From positions 992,001 to 1,056,000 of the forward strand of contig OZ244911.1 in NCBI GenBank assembly GCA_965221765.1: a DNA stretch of 64,000 bases. Direction: 5' to 3'. A model generated the notes under the pieces. The model saw nothing but the letters and a program-made list of their open reading frames with translations. It had not been told where the DNA came from and searched no databases. The position numbers and the translations under genes are program-made. Source of the DNA: Bin25 sp965221765 (lineage in GTDB: Bacteria > Bacteroidota > Bacteroidia > Flavobacteriales > Flavobacteriaceae). Positions 8,097 through 17,579 of this stretch are shown piece after piece (position 1 is the first letter of the stretch; each line of letters begins with the position of its first letter).

Positions 8097-9972
8097 ATGT
8101 GGATTGGCTTTAGTTCATCTCAAAAAGCCACTAGCCTATTATAAATTAAAACATGGTACTGTTTCTTATGGGTTGAATAAGATTTATTTATTGATGGAAA
8201 AGCAACATAATCGGGGTCAAGATGGAGCCGGCTTTGCTAGCATTAAACTCAATATGCAGCCGGGTCAACGTTATATTAGCAGAATCCGATCCAAAGAATC
8301 GCATCCCATTCGAGATATTTTTAGTCGTATCAATGAACGACTTGAAATGATTTATCGAGAAGAACCAGAATTATGGTATGATATCGATAAGCTAAAATCA
8401 AAAGCCCCATATTTGGCAGAAGTCATGCTTGGTCATGTGCGCTATGGCACTTATGGATCCAATAGAATCGAAAATACGCATCCCTTTTTACGGCAAAACA
8501 ATTGGAAACATCGAAATCTCATTTTAGCTGGAAATTTCAATATGACTAATGTTACCCAACTTTTTGACAATTTGGTGCAACTTGGACAACATCCCAAAGA
8601 ACGAGCTGATACAGTCACGGTGTTGGAAAACATTGGGCATTTTTTAGATGAAGCGGTTCAAAAAATTTATAAAACATTAAAAGATGAAGGGGTTTCCAAA
8701 ACTAGTGCCACGGAATTAATCGCCCAACGATTAAATATTGCCAAAGTACTTCGAAGAGCATCAAAATATTGGGATGGAGGATATGCAATTGCCGGATTAT
8801 TTGGGCATGGAGATTCTTTTTTATATCGTGATCCCCATGGAATCCGCCCTGCGTTTTATTATTCCGATGATGAAGTGACGGTGGCCGCTTCGGAAAGGCC
8901 AGCAATACAAACCACCTTTAATCTTTCATTTGAGACCATCAAAGAGGTGCCTCCAGGCCATGTATTGGTAACCAAAAAAAATGGTGATACATCGATTGAA
9001 AAAGTTAGAAATCCAGGTCCTAATGCAGCTTGTTCATTTGAACGAATTTATTTTTCAAGAGGGAGTGATGCTCAGATATATAGGGAACGAAAAAAACTAG
9101 GGAAAACTATTTTCCCCGAAGTCATAAAGCGAATAAATTATGACTTTGAAAACACGGTTTTTTCATACATCCCCAATACTTCAGAAACATCATTTTATGG
9201 CATGATAGAAGCGGCTCAGGAATATATTAAATCTAAAATCAGGGCTAATCTCAATGCTGGAGAAAAAGTCAACCTTAAAGAAATCCAAGAAATCTTAAAG
9301 CTCAATTTACGTATCGAAAAAATCGCCATTAAGGACGCTAAGTTGAGAACCTTTATTACTGAAGATCAGTCGAGAGATGAATTGGTTACTTATATTTATG
9401 ATGTTACTTACGGTATTTTAAAACCAACAGATACGCTTGTGATTATTGATGATAGTATTGTTAGAGGAACTACCCTACAAAAGAGTATTTTGATGATGCT
9501 AGATCGACTCCAACCAAAAAAAATCATCGTCATTTCAAGTGCCCCTCAAATACGCTATCCCGATTGTTATGGGATTGATATGGCAAAAATTGAGCAATTT
9601 ATAGCGTTCAGAGCCGTATTAGAACTTCACAAAGATCAGGGTACTTTTGTCGATGTCACTACCCGAGTTTATAATCTTTGTCGGAAAGCTTTAAATCAGA
9701 AGAATTCAATCAAAGAAAATTATGTCAAAGAAATTTATAAAGATTTTTCGTCTGATCAGATTTCTGAAAAAATCGCAACCATCGTAAAAGCTGATGACAT
9801 CAATGCTGAAATTGAAGTCATTTTCCAAAAAATTGAAGATTTGCATATATGTTGTCCAAATCACCGAGGTGACTGGTATTTTACAGGTAATTATCCTACG
9901 AAAGGAGGCAATAGAGTGGTGAATCAGGCCTTTGTCAATTTTTATGAAGGCAAATCTAAACGTTCTTACTGA
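8074..9972 (+). CDS. purF: Amidophosphoribosyltransferase, long form
   Basis: Class II glutamine amidotransferase fused to a phosphoribosyltransferase, catalysing the first step of purine synthesis (PRPP + glutamine). The nucleophilic Cys is C9 in HECGLALV, implying removal of an eight-residue propeptide. Glutaminase motifs include QHNRGQDGAG, GHVRYGTYG, ENTHPF and AGNFNMTN. The PRPP loop is TLVIIDDSIVRGTTL, and YFSRGSDAQIY lies in the linker. At 632 residues it is well above the roughly 470-510 of ordinary PurF; the extra length lies partly between glutaminase motifs and at the C-terminus, matching a longer Bacteroidota type. Whether it is the sole PurF in this genome cannot be told. The start overlaps the kinase gene. 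Confidence 0.85.
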   Translation: MSDSIKHECGLALVHLKKPLAYYKLKHGTVSYGLNKIYLLMEKQHNRGQDGAGFASIKLNMQPGQRYISRIRSKESHPIRDIFSRINERLEMIYREEPELWYDIDKLKSKAPYLAEVMLGHVRYGTYGSNRIENTHPFLRQNNWKHRNLILAGNFNMTNVTQLFDNLVQLGQHPKERADTVTVLENIGHFLDEAVQKIYKTLKDEGVSKTSATELIAQRLNIAKVLRRASKYWDGGYAIAGLFGHGDSFLYRDPHGIRPAFYYSDDEVTVAASERPAIQTTFNLSFETIKEVPPGHVLVTKKNGDTSIEKVRNPGPNAACSFERIYFSRGSDAQIYRERKKLGKTIFPEVIKRINYDFENTVFSYIPNTSETSFYGMIEAAQEYIKSKIRANLNAGEKVNLKEIQEILKLNLRIEKIAIKDAKLRTFITEDQSRDELVTYIYDVTYGILKPTDTLVIIDDSIVRGTTLQKSILMMLDRLQPKKIIVISSAPQIRYPDCYGIDMAKIEQFIAFRAVLELHKDQGTFVDVTTRVYNLCRKALNQKNSIKENYVKEIYKDFSSDQISEKIATIVKADDINAEIEVIFQKIEDLHICCPNHRGDWYFTGNYPTKGGNRVVNQAFVNFYEGKSKRSY

Positions 9973-10014
9973 ATCAAAAAATCAATGACTTTAACTCTCT
10001 GTATCAAAGGTGAT

Positions 10015-10644
10015 TTAGCTAATAATGCTCTGACGTCTTTTTTCAACCTTATCCCAATCGATAATTTTAAAAAAGGCAGCAATATAATCGGGTCTTCTGT
10101 TTTGGTAATTCAAATAATAGGCATGCTCCCAAACATCCAAACCTAAGATGGGAGTGCATTGACAACCGATTCCTGGCATCAAGGGGTTATCTTGATTAGC
10201 CGTAGAACAAATGCATAGTGCCCGGTCTTTGGAAGAACATAGCCAAGCCCATCCTGATCCAAAAACCCCCGCTGCTGTTTTTGAAAACTGAGCTTTAAAT
10301 TCGTCATAGGAGCCAAAACTAGAATTTATAGCTTCTGATAAATTAGAAACAGGATGTCTTTCTGGAGGACAGCTAGGTCGTACTTCTGGGCATAAGCTTT
10401 CCCAAAATAAATTATGGTTGTAGTATCCACCAGCATTATTCCTTAGAGCTTTGTTTTTTAAATCTAAATTGGTCAGTATTTCCTCGATGGATTGATTTGC
10501 CAATTCAGTGTTTTCAATGGATGCATTGAGATTTGCCGTATAGGCAGCATGATGCTTGGTATGGTGAATTTTCATGGTTGTGGCATCAAAATAGGGCTCT
10601 AGGGCTTTGTAGGAATAAGGTAGTTTGGGTAATTTGAAAGACAT
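10015..10644 (-). CDS. sodB: Superoxide dismutase, Fe/Mn family
   Basis: Converts superoxide to oxygen and hydrogen peroxide. The metal ligands are H27, H77 (YYNHNLFW), D170 and H174 (GLDVWEHAYY). NNAGGYYNH and NQDNPLMP resemble Mn-type or cambialistic enzymes more than classical Fe-SOD. The length of 209 residues is normal. It is unusually rich in cysteine between residues 85 and 163 (C85, C92, C136, C144, C146, C161, C163), including a CQC where most relatives carry other residues. No signal peptide, so cytoplasmic. It converges with the amidophosphoribosyltransferase gene across 42 bp. Confidence 0.93.
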   Translation of the reverse strand: MSFKLPKLPYSYKALEPYFDATTMKIHHTKHHAAYTANLNASIENTELANQSIEEILTNLDLKNKALRNNAGGYYNHNLFWESLCPEVRPSCPPERHPVSNLSEAINSSFGSYDEFKAQFSKTAAGVFGSGWAWLCSSKDRALCICSTANQDNPLMPGIGCQCTPILGLDVWEHAYYLNYQNRRPDYIAAFFKIIDWDKVEKRRQSIIS

Positions 10645-10695
10645 GCGATATAATTTGGTTATTTATGGACAAAATTACAAAATACCTAGATACAA

Positions 10696-11728
10696 GTTCA
10701 ACTATCTAGTACAACCATAACTCTCCTAGTCAACTATGTTGACTGAGGGAGGGGTTCATAAGGTCCCATTTTGATGTTTCAAAAACAACTAAATATGAAA
10801 TATCGAAAATTCAACCAAGCACAAAGGTCCCTATTGGAGGCACTCATTCATCAAGGGCTTTCTAATCAAGCGATGGCCGAAGAACTAATCGTTCATCGGA
10901 CCACCATTTGGAGAGAACGACAGCCTAATATCACGAAACGAAGTCTAGATAAGGGATGTTACCAGGCCGATATAGCCCAGCGGAAGGTGGTCAAGAGAGA
11001 ATAAAGAAAACCTCGTCTCATCAAGTGGACCCAGGCCCTCAAAGACGACATCAAATACTAGATGGTGGAATAGCATTGGAGTCCGGAGTTGGTGGTGGCT
11101 TACTAGAAAGCCAAAGGCATAGAAGGCGTCTCCATCGAAAAGATCGATCGCTAGTGATGGCCTGGCAAGCATGGGAACAAAACATCGGATGCCTCTTACC
11201 AACGGTGGTATCGGTATCTACGTCATGGCAAAAGAAGACGCCAACGTGGAAACTACTAGGGACATCAAGGCTGTATTGAAGATTGTCCATCGATGGAGCT
11301 GCGTCCGACCATGGTGGAAGACCGAGTGCCTTTCGGTGATGTTGAAGTCGATGTCATGATTGGGAACCAAAGAGGAGATCTCTTATTCGTTTTGGTCGAT
11401 TGGGCCAGTGATTCAAGCGATGATGAAAACCATCACCTTTGATCATGGATTGGAATTTGCCAAACACGATCTGATCAAGCAACCATTGGGTATCGACACT
11501 TCTTTTACGAGACCGTATGCGTCCCAAGAGAAAGACACCGTTGAAAACCCAATTGACGTCCTTAGGAGGCGGGTTTACAAAAGGAGAACATATCGACGAT
11601 GATACCGACCAAGAAATACAAATCATGGAAGACAAAATAAATCACAGAGGCGTTCGTCAATGCGACTACCGTAGTCCTTTGGAAAAGATAAAATCAACGT
11701 GGGCTCATGTTGCACTAGCGAGTTGAAC
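10696..11728 (+). mobile_element. Decayed IS30-family insertion sequence, copy 1
   Basis: The ends are defined by imperfect inverted repeats: left GTTCAACTATCTAGTACAAC at 10696-10715, right (minus strand of 11709-11728) GTTCAACTCGCTAGTGCAAC. Inside, from about 10789, the IS30 N-terminal helix-turn-helix is legible (FNQAQRSLLEALIHQGLS, HRTTIWRE). Later, in other frames, come a first catalytic Asp region (GDVEVDVMIGNQRGDLLF) and the second Asp/Glu region (TFDHGLEFAKHDL, then VEN). Several frameshifts make it non-functional. No target duplication is visible. It is the same element as the copy at 46402-47402. Confidence 0.8.
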
Positions 11729-12438
11729 ATGGCATACTGCTTTTGATCGGTTGAGCTATGGGATTGCCTAAAAAAGCACCGATACACTGGATTCGTTTTA
11801 GTTTTCCCAACCCACTTCTTTGTAATGATTAGGATTAATCCAATCGAGTGCGTGGCTTTCATACCGATGCAATCTGCGCCCGCATGAATAAAGCTATTTT
11901 TTCATGCAGAAAAAATGATGCTTGGTCTATTTGCGATGCTAGGCGGTGAATTTAGGGCTCAATTTGATTATAGGAGTAATCCATCCCATTCTTTTGGAGT
12001 GCTCAAGTCATGGCAAAAGATAAAATTTATTTAATAATGGCCGAAGCGAATTTATTGGCACGATCAATCCATTCAGCATACATAGAATCTCTTTTTGATT
12101 GATATCCAAACGGTTGGAACGCCTACATCGGTCAATATCAGATGGTATAGATTGATTTGTCATTTCTTATTGATTGGCTGAGGCCATTCTTCAAACGTCA
12201 AGGCTTTGATGTGTTCTTTAAAATACACTTGTAATATTTATTCATAGTTCGATTTTAATTCCTTGACAAAATGAGCATAATGTTCTCTATTTGTTTTTCA
12301 TTGTTGTGTCGACAGTGTCGGATAAGACCATCAACTCCACGATTAGTTCCGAATCCATGGAGAAAGCCCGGATGTGAAGCCTTTTATGGTCACCGCAGCT
12401 CTGGGTTTTTTATCTTTGTGGGATAACATCTTTAATTA
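11729..12438 (-). other. Decayed sequence between IS30 and AAA ATPase gene
   Basis: No intact gene. On the minus strand around 12070-12290 fragments look once-coding (for example VKELKSNYE and FKEHIKALTFEEWPQ), broken by stops. The family is not recognised. Confidence 0.35.
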
Positions 12439-13539
12439 GTGAAAGAACGTCATCATTCAAGACATATTGAACGAGGTCCTGCCAAATACTTTCATGGACG
12501 GAGTCGAGAACGAGATTCTTTTGAAAGATTGTTATATGAAACAACTCAAGAGGTCATCGGTAGTAGTGTTTTAATTCAAGGGCCTCCTGGTGTTGGAAAA
12601 TCAGCACTCATCGATCAACATCAAAAACAAGCGAAAGCTCAAGGCTGGCAAACGATTATCTTAAATGCTCGATGCTTATATGACCCTAAAGAATTATTTC
12701 GACGTTTATCTCAAAATAAAAAATCGACAGAAATAGAAACTAATTTTAGTGTCGATTTTAAAATTTTTAAATTCGGGTTTATACCAAAAACATTAGAAGA
12801 AACCAATTATTTAAATGAATCTATCATCTCTTCTCAATCCACTTTATTGATTTTAGATGAAGTGCAAACATTAGAACATTTACTGTCAGGGCCATATCAT
12901 TCTCAAGTATCGGATTTTCTAAATTATTATCATAATTTAGAATCAAAGCATGGTTTTATTCTTTTATTCGGAGGATTGAGCCACTCAAAAGAAATACTGA
13001 GATCTTTTGGCCTTTCAAGATTTAATCCAGGATGTCTTCATTTTTTAAAACCTTTAAAATCAAATGCTGAACGAGCTATTATTCATGATTGGTTGACCAA
13101 GGAAATGAAAACCCCTAGTGATACGACATTTTGGATTAATCACATCGCACAACGAACTGATTGTTGGCCTCGTCATATCAAATCGTATTGCAATGCTTTT
13201 TGTGATTTTTTAGAAATTGGTGAGAAATTGACGGATCAACGATTAAAACAAGTGTTGATCTATGGTGATGATTTAAAACATACCTATTACCAACAGCGAT
13301 GTGATGGATTTCGTCGAAAAACTAGAGAACTAATTGCTTCAGCGATGCAACAATTACCGGAACAATTTGATGTGGAGGATGTCATTAAATTATTTTCTAA
13401 AAAATTATCCCTCGAAAAAGCCAATGATTTATATCAAACGGCTCTCTCCAAAGGTTTGTTTCAAATGGATCAAGATGGGATGAGTTCGGTACCGATCCCA
13501 TCACTCCGCTCTTTTTTGATTGAAGAATATGGTCTTTGA
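12439..13539 (+). CDS. AAA-type ATPase with C-terminal winged-helix-like region
   Basis: A 366-residue P-loop ATPase, the only intact member of a three-copy family in this window. Near the N-terminus is YFHGRSRERDSFERLL, typical of ORC/Cdc6- or STAND-like ATPases. Walker A is GPPGVGKS at residues 48-55, Walker B TLLILDE at 135-141, and a sensor-1-like FILLFGGLSHS follows at about 173-183. The last 75 residues could form a winged helix and end in PIPSLRSFLIEEYGL, matching the end of the 22573 copy. The start is GTG at 12439. No signal peptide or membrane segment is seen. The biological role is unknown; DNA binding, a defence role or an element-associated function are all possible. It sits alone between a dead IS30 and addAB. 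Confidence 0.7.
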   Translation: MKERHHSRHIERGPAKYFHGRSRERDSFERLLYETTQEVIGSSVLIQGPPGVGKSALIDQHQKQAKAQGWQTIILNARCLYDPKELFRRLSQNKKSTEIETNFSVDFKIFKFGFIPKTLEETNYLNESIISSQSTLLILDEVQTLEHLLSGPYHSQVSDFLNYYHNLESKHGFILLFGGLSHSKEILRSFGLSRFNPGCLHFLKPLKSNAERAIIHDWLTKEMKTPSDTTFWINHIAQRTDCWPRHIKSYCNAFCDFLEIGEKLTDQRLKQVLIYGDDLKHTYYQQRCDGFRRKTRELIASAMQQLPEQFDVEDVIKLFSKKLSLEKANDLYQTALSKGLFQMDQDGMSSVPIPSLRSFLIEEYGL

Positions 13540-14114
13540 GAATTCTTTTGGAAGGTTCGCCATCGAATAATCGATAATGATTTTTTAGTAAAAGAACTTT
13601 TTGAAATCATTCGGAAAAATAAAATAGTTTATTGCTTGGTTCATGCATTACTAATAACATGAGATACTTTGGATATATCATTCGTCCAACAGATAAACCA
13701 TTTTACTTGTAATTAACAAAATCACCATTCTAATGGATCATAGAGACGATGAATCTTTATCGATTGTTAATTCAATGGGTACCTAAAAATAGTTGATTAG
13801 GGTTCAGTGATGAGGGAATCTATCATTAGCATATCAAAGAACCTAAAAAAGACCCTTGAACCTTTTTATTTGGTTTCAGAGATTGATTTTTGGGGATTGA
13901 ATACTCGACGAAAAGATGAAAAAACCTTAGTTTTATAATCGAACAGGGGACGAAAGAATTCCACTACTTTAAGGCTGTGTTTTGATTAATGGGTTGTCTT
14001 ACGGTTTGTTAAGATAGGATCAAAAGGGGATGAACATCATCTAAAAAATCAAATGAGAATAAGTTAATGACCCCAATTATTCATGTGGTTTGAAAATCTA
14101 AAAAATATTCTATA
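13540..14114. other. Gap without recognisable gene
   Basis: AT-rich sequence with stops in all frames. The frame of the AAA gene stays open for about 40 codons after its TGA, but the paralogue ends at the same motif, so this is not read as coding. Nothing else is identified. Confidence 0.4.
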
Positions 14115-17100
14115 ATGAGCTCATCAAACACCCGTTTTCGAGTTGTTATTGCTTCAGCGGGATCTGGTAAAACATCCATTATTGCCAAATCCTATTTAAC
14201 ACAATTATTGAGGGCTAATAATCCATGGCAATTTAAAAAACAATTGGCTCTGACCTTTACTAATAAGGCAGTCGATGAAATGAAAACCAGGATACTAGAT
14301 CATTTAGCTGAATTTTCTGAAGGTAAAAATTTAGATAATCATGTTGCGGAATCTATCTACCAACAAATAGATTTTTCAAGGAATCAATTGCAATTGAAAT
14401 CAGGGAGGATACTCAAAAGTATACTAAAAGAATATGGCGCTTTTCAGGTAATCACATTAGATAAATTCACCAACCGAATCGTCCAAATGTTTTCAAAAGA
14501 TCTGCAATTACCTCAAAAATTCAAAATCGAATTGAATCTAAAAAAAATGGTCAATGATATCGTTGAAAGTTTGGTCTGGGAGGTGAATGAAAAGGACGAT
14601 AATTTGGTGACTAAAAAGTTTAAAATGTTTTGTCATGAAATCAGTTCTCGAGGAGAAAGCTGGGATCAGTTGGACCCCATCAAAAAGCTTTGTTATGAAC
14701 TGTACAGCGAAAACGACTTATACTATATCGAAAAACTAAAAATGTTGACGGAAGATGATTTAAATACCATTGAAAAGACATTGAAAATCAATCGAAATCT
14801 TCTTCAAAAAAAAATGCTAAAACTCATCGACGAGCTTTTACTTGAGATTCGTTTAATCGATAAGCACCTCAATGATAGTCAAAAGCTATATTTCAAAGAA
14901 GCCTTTGATGTTAAAAGAAGGGAATGGATTCAATATAAATCCATAGACTATTCAAGGTTTCTTTCATTGAGAACAAACAAACATCTAACACATCAATTCC
15001 ATGTATATAAATCACAAATGGAAGAATATGCTCAAGAATTCACGCTGTATAATAAGATACTAAAAAATTGGGGGCCTTTTTCGATGCTTCAATTGTTGGC
15101 AGAAAAGATCAGCCATTTTCAGCGATCTGAAAGTCGTATGTTACTCGGTGAATTAAATCAAAAAGTGGGTGATGTCGTCAAAAATTCACCAACTCCATTT
15201 ATTTATGAGCGTTTTGGAGAAAAATACAAGCATTATTTCTTAGATGAATTTCAAGACACTTCAATGTTGCAATGGAACAACCTCATCCCATTAATTGATA
15301 ATGTACTCGAACCTATTGATGAGTCTGAAAGAGATTCCTGCAATCATACCGACCAACCAGGAAGTTTAATTCTAGTGGGGGATCCTAAGCAGGCGATTTA
15401 TCGGTGGAGAGGGGGAAAAAGTGAACAATTATTGGATTTAGAAACCAACGCAACCAAACCATTTCAAATTGACCAAAGTATTGAAACTTTAGATACCAAT
15501 TACAGAAGTGGCGCAAATATTATCCAATTCAATAATGCATTATATGCCTTTGCATCTGAGTTATTTAAGGACAGGCAGTTCTCATGGGTGTTTTCCCATG
15601 TAAAACAAAAAGTTGGCAGTAAGAATGATGGCTATGTAAGAGTTGAATTAATGCACAAAGACTATCATAAAGAAATGCCGTCTAACGAGGATTATGGCTT
15701 TAATATAAAACAACTTGAAAAGCAAGTTCAAACAGAATCTGAGCGATTCTCAAACTATAATATCGAAGAAAAATTAGAATTCTTATCAAGAAAAGAAACC
15801 CATTTATTATCACAGAATAAAAAATTCAATGACATCATCCCAATTAAAGCACTTAAAGCTATTATTGAATCTAAAATCAAAGGGTATTCGTATTCTGAAA
15901 TAGCCATATTGGTTCGGACTAATCGTCAAAGCTCCATCATTGCACAAGAGCTCTTACATTATAAAATTCCATTTATTTCGGAAGGTTCGCTAAAACTTGA
16001 AAACGCTCCCGAAGTTCTTTTAATTATTGATTTATTTGAATTGTGTGTATCCCCTAATGATAAGGCTATTTTAAAACGAATAGCTGAAAAATTATGGCAT
16101 CATAATGAAGAATTAAAATCTAAAATCGATTATCATGATTTTGTGATCCAACTGATTGCTCCACAATATTCTTCAAAATCCAAAAATCAAAAAAAAACAG
16201 TTTCAACGGATCAATTTTTCCATCGACTGAAATTATACTATGTGCATTCATTTTCTTGGCATGTGTTTAAAAACTTAACCCTATACGAATCAGTAGAATA
16301 TGCCATATGGAAAATTGATTTTCTTGATTATAAGAAGTTGGCATTGACTTATTTCCAAGAAAATGTATATGAATTTTCTTCTGAAAAGTCAGTGACCGTC
16401 TATGAGTATTTGGATTATTGGCATTTTAATAAATCAGAATTATCTTTTGAAAGTCCAGTTGAAAGGGAAGCTGTTCAAATTTTAACTATTCACAAAGCCA
16501 AAGGCTTAGAATTTCCAGTGGTTATCTTACCCTATTGCAGAAGAAAATTTCAAATAATAGGCGCAGAATCCGATTGGGCCCCTATAGCAGATCAAGAAAT
16601 AGACCTGCCATTGGAAAAGGTATGGATTCCAATTTCGTCTGACTTGGAAAAATTTACCCCCATGAAACAACTACAAGAAGATAGATTATTGGGGTCTAAT
16701 AAATCATTGAGTGAATTTTATAAAAAATTAAAATCTGATGTGTTGAATGAAGAAATGAATAATTTTTATGTGGCGACAACAAGGGCCATCGAATCATTAT
16801 TCATATTCAGTGAATTTCCACCCAAACACGCTACGAGCAACTCTCTTGAAAAGCTATTGGATCACTTTTTTAAATCAAATGAATTTGCAAAATCAGCTAT
16901 CGCATCTATTGGAGAATTGCAACATTCATTGATTTTAGAAATAGGTGATTTTCAAAAAATCAGTTCTAATATTAAAAAAAAACAAGATGCTTTTCTAAAA
17001 CAAATAGATTTAGAAGAGGATTTAATGGAATTAGATATATCGACTTCACTCAAATGGATCAATAAAATAGTAAGACACACAAATATACAATCCAAGGTAT

Positions 17101-17579
17101 CGATTCAAACAGGAAATGAAATTCACAGCGTTATGGAGCATATTAAAGTCTCCTCTGATATTGATGATGCTATTCAAATCAATAGTGAACTCTATTGGGA
17201 TAACCCAGAATTGGAACAAAAAATTAGGGATATTATAGGAAAGATCGTTAATCATGAACAGGTCTCCATGTATTTTAATCAAGATCCTTCGAAAGTGATT
17301 TGTGAAACGGGTATTATCATGTCAGAGAAGATAAAAAACAATCAATTAAATCGTATCAAACCAGATCGAATCGTCCTTTTTGAAGATAAAACGGTTTTGA
17401 TGGACTACAAAACAAAATATAGAGTTAAAAAGGATGCTGATTTAATGAATAGCAAGGATGTCGAGCAACTCAAGGAGTATGGTGAGGTGTTAAAACAGCT
17501 GTACAAGAAACCAGTTGAAAAATATTTAGTCTATGTAGAGTGGGTTAATAGCACAGTAAAAGTTATAGAAGTAGACTGA
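14115..17579 (+). CDS. addA: AddA-type helicase-nuclease subunit
   Basis: UvrD-like superfamily 1 helicase with a C-terminal nuclease domain, 1154 residues, acting with AddB in double-strand break resection for recombination. Motifs in order: Walker A ASAGSGKT at residues 13-20, Ia ALTFTNKAVDEMK, II YFLDEFQDTS, III LILVGDPKQAIYRWRGG, IV LDTNYRSG, V LTIHKAKGLEFPVVILP, VI NNFYVATTRA. The PD-(D/E)XK nuclease core is KPDRIVLF followed by VLMDYKTKY near the C-terminus. Its TGA overlaps the ATG of the next gene (TGATG), so AddA and AddB are coupled. Divergence from Firmicutes AddA is normal for Bacteroidota. Confidence 0.9.
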   Translation: MSSSNTRFRVVIASAGSGKTSIIAKSYLTQLLRANNPWQFKKQLALTFTNKAVDEMKTRILDHLAEFSEGKNLDNHVAESIYQQIDFSRNQLQLKSGRILKSILKEYGAFQVITLDKFTNRIVQMFSKDLQLPQKFKIELNLKKMVNDIVESLVWEVNEKDDNLVTKKFKMFCHEISSRGESWDQLDPIKKLCYELYSENDLYYIEKLKMLTEDDLNTIEKTLKINRNLLQKKMLKLIDELLLEIRLIDKHLNDSQKLYFKEAFDVKRREWIQYKSIDYSRFLSLRTNKHLTHQFHVYKSQMEEYAQEFTLYNKILKNWGPFSMLQLLAEKISHFQRSESRMLLGELNQKVGDVVKNSPTPFIYERFGEKYKHYFLDEFQDTSMLQWNNLIPLIDNVLEPIDESERDSCNHTDQPGSLILVGDPKQAIYRWRGGKSEQLLDLETNATKPFQIDQSIETLDTNYRSGANIIQFNNALYAFASELFKDRQFSWVFSHVKQKVGSKNDGYVRVELMHKDYHKEMPSNEDYGFNIKQLEKQVQTESERFSNYNIEEKLEFLSRKETHLLSQNKKFNDIIPIKALKAIIESKIKGYSYSEIAILVRTNRQSSIIAQELLHYKIPFISEGSLKLENAPEVLLIIDLFELCVSPNDKAILKRIAEKLWHHNEELKSKIDYHDFVIQLIAPQYSSKSKNQKKTVSTDQFFHRLKLYYVHSFSWHVFKNLTLYESVEYAIWKIDFLDYKKLALTYFQENVYEFSSEKSVTVYEYLDYWHFNKSELSFESPVEREAVQILTIHKAKGLEFPVVILPYCRRKFQIIGAESDWAPIADQEIDLPLEKVWIPISSDLEKFTPMKQLQEDRLLGSNKSLSEFYKKLKSDVLNEEMNNFYVATTRAIESLFIFSEFPPKHATSNSLEKLLDHFFKSNEFAKSAIASIGELQHSLILEIGDFQKISSNIKKKQDAFLKQIDLEEDLMELDISTSLKWINKIVRHTNIQSKVSIQTGNEIHSVMEHIKVSSDIDDAIQINSELYWDNPELEQKIRDIIGKIVNHEQVSMYFNQDPSKVICETGIIMSEKIKNNQLNRIKPDRIVLFEDKTVLMDYKTKYRVKKDADLMNSKDVEQLKEYGEVLKQLYKKPVEKYLVYVEWVNSTVKVIEVD

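Noticed and set aside
10945..11362. Several overlapping open frames inside the first IS30 copy
   Set aside because: They are fragments in wrong frames of one decayed transposase.
13537..13660. In-frame extension of the AAA ATPase through its TGA for about 40 codons
   Set aside because: The paralogue at 22573 ends close to the same PIPSLR motif, so the TGA is the natural end; no recoding signal is seen.
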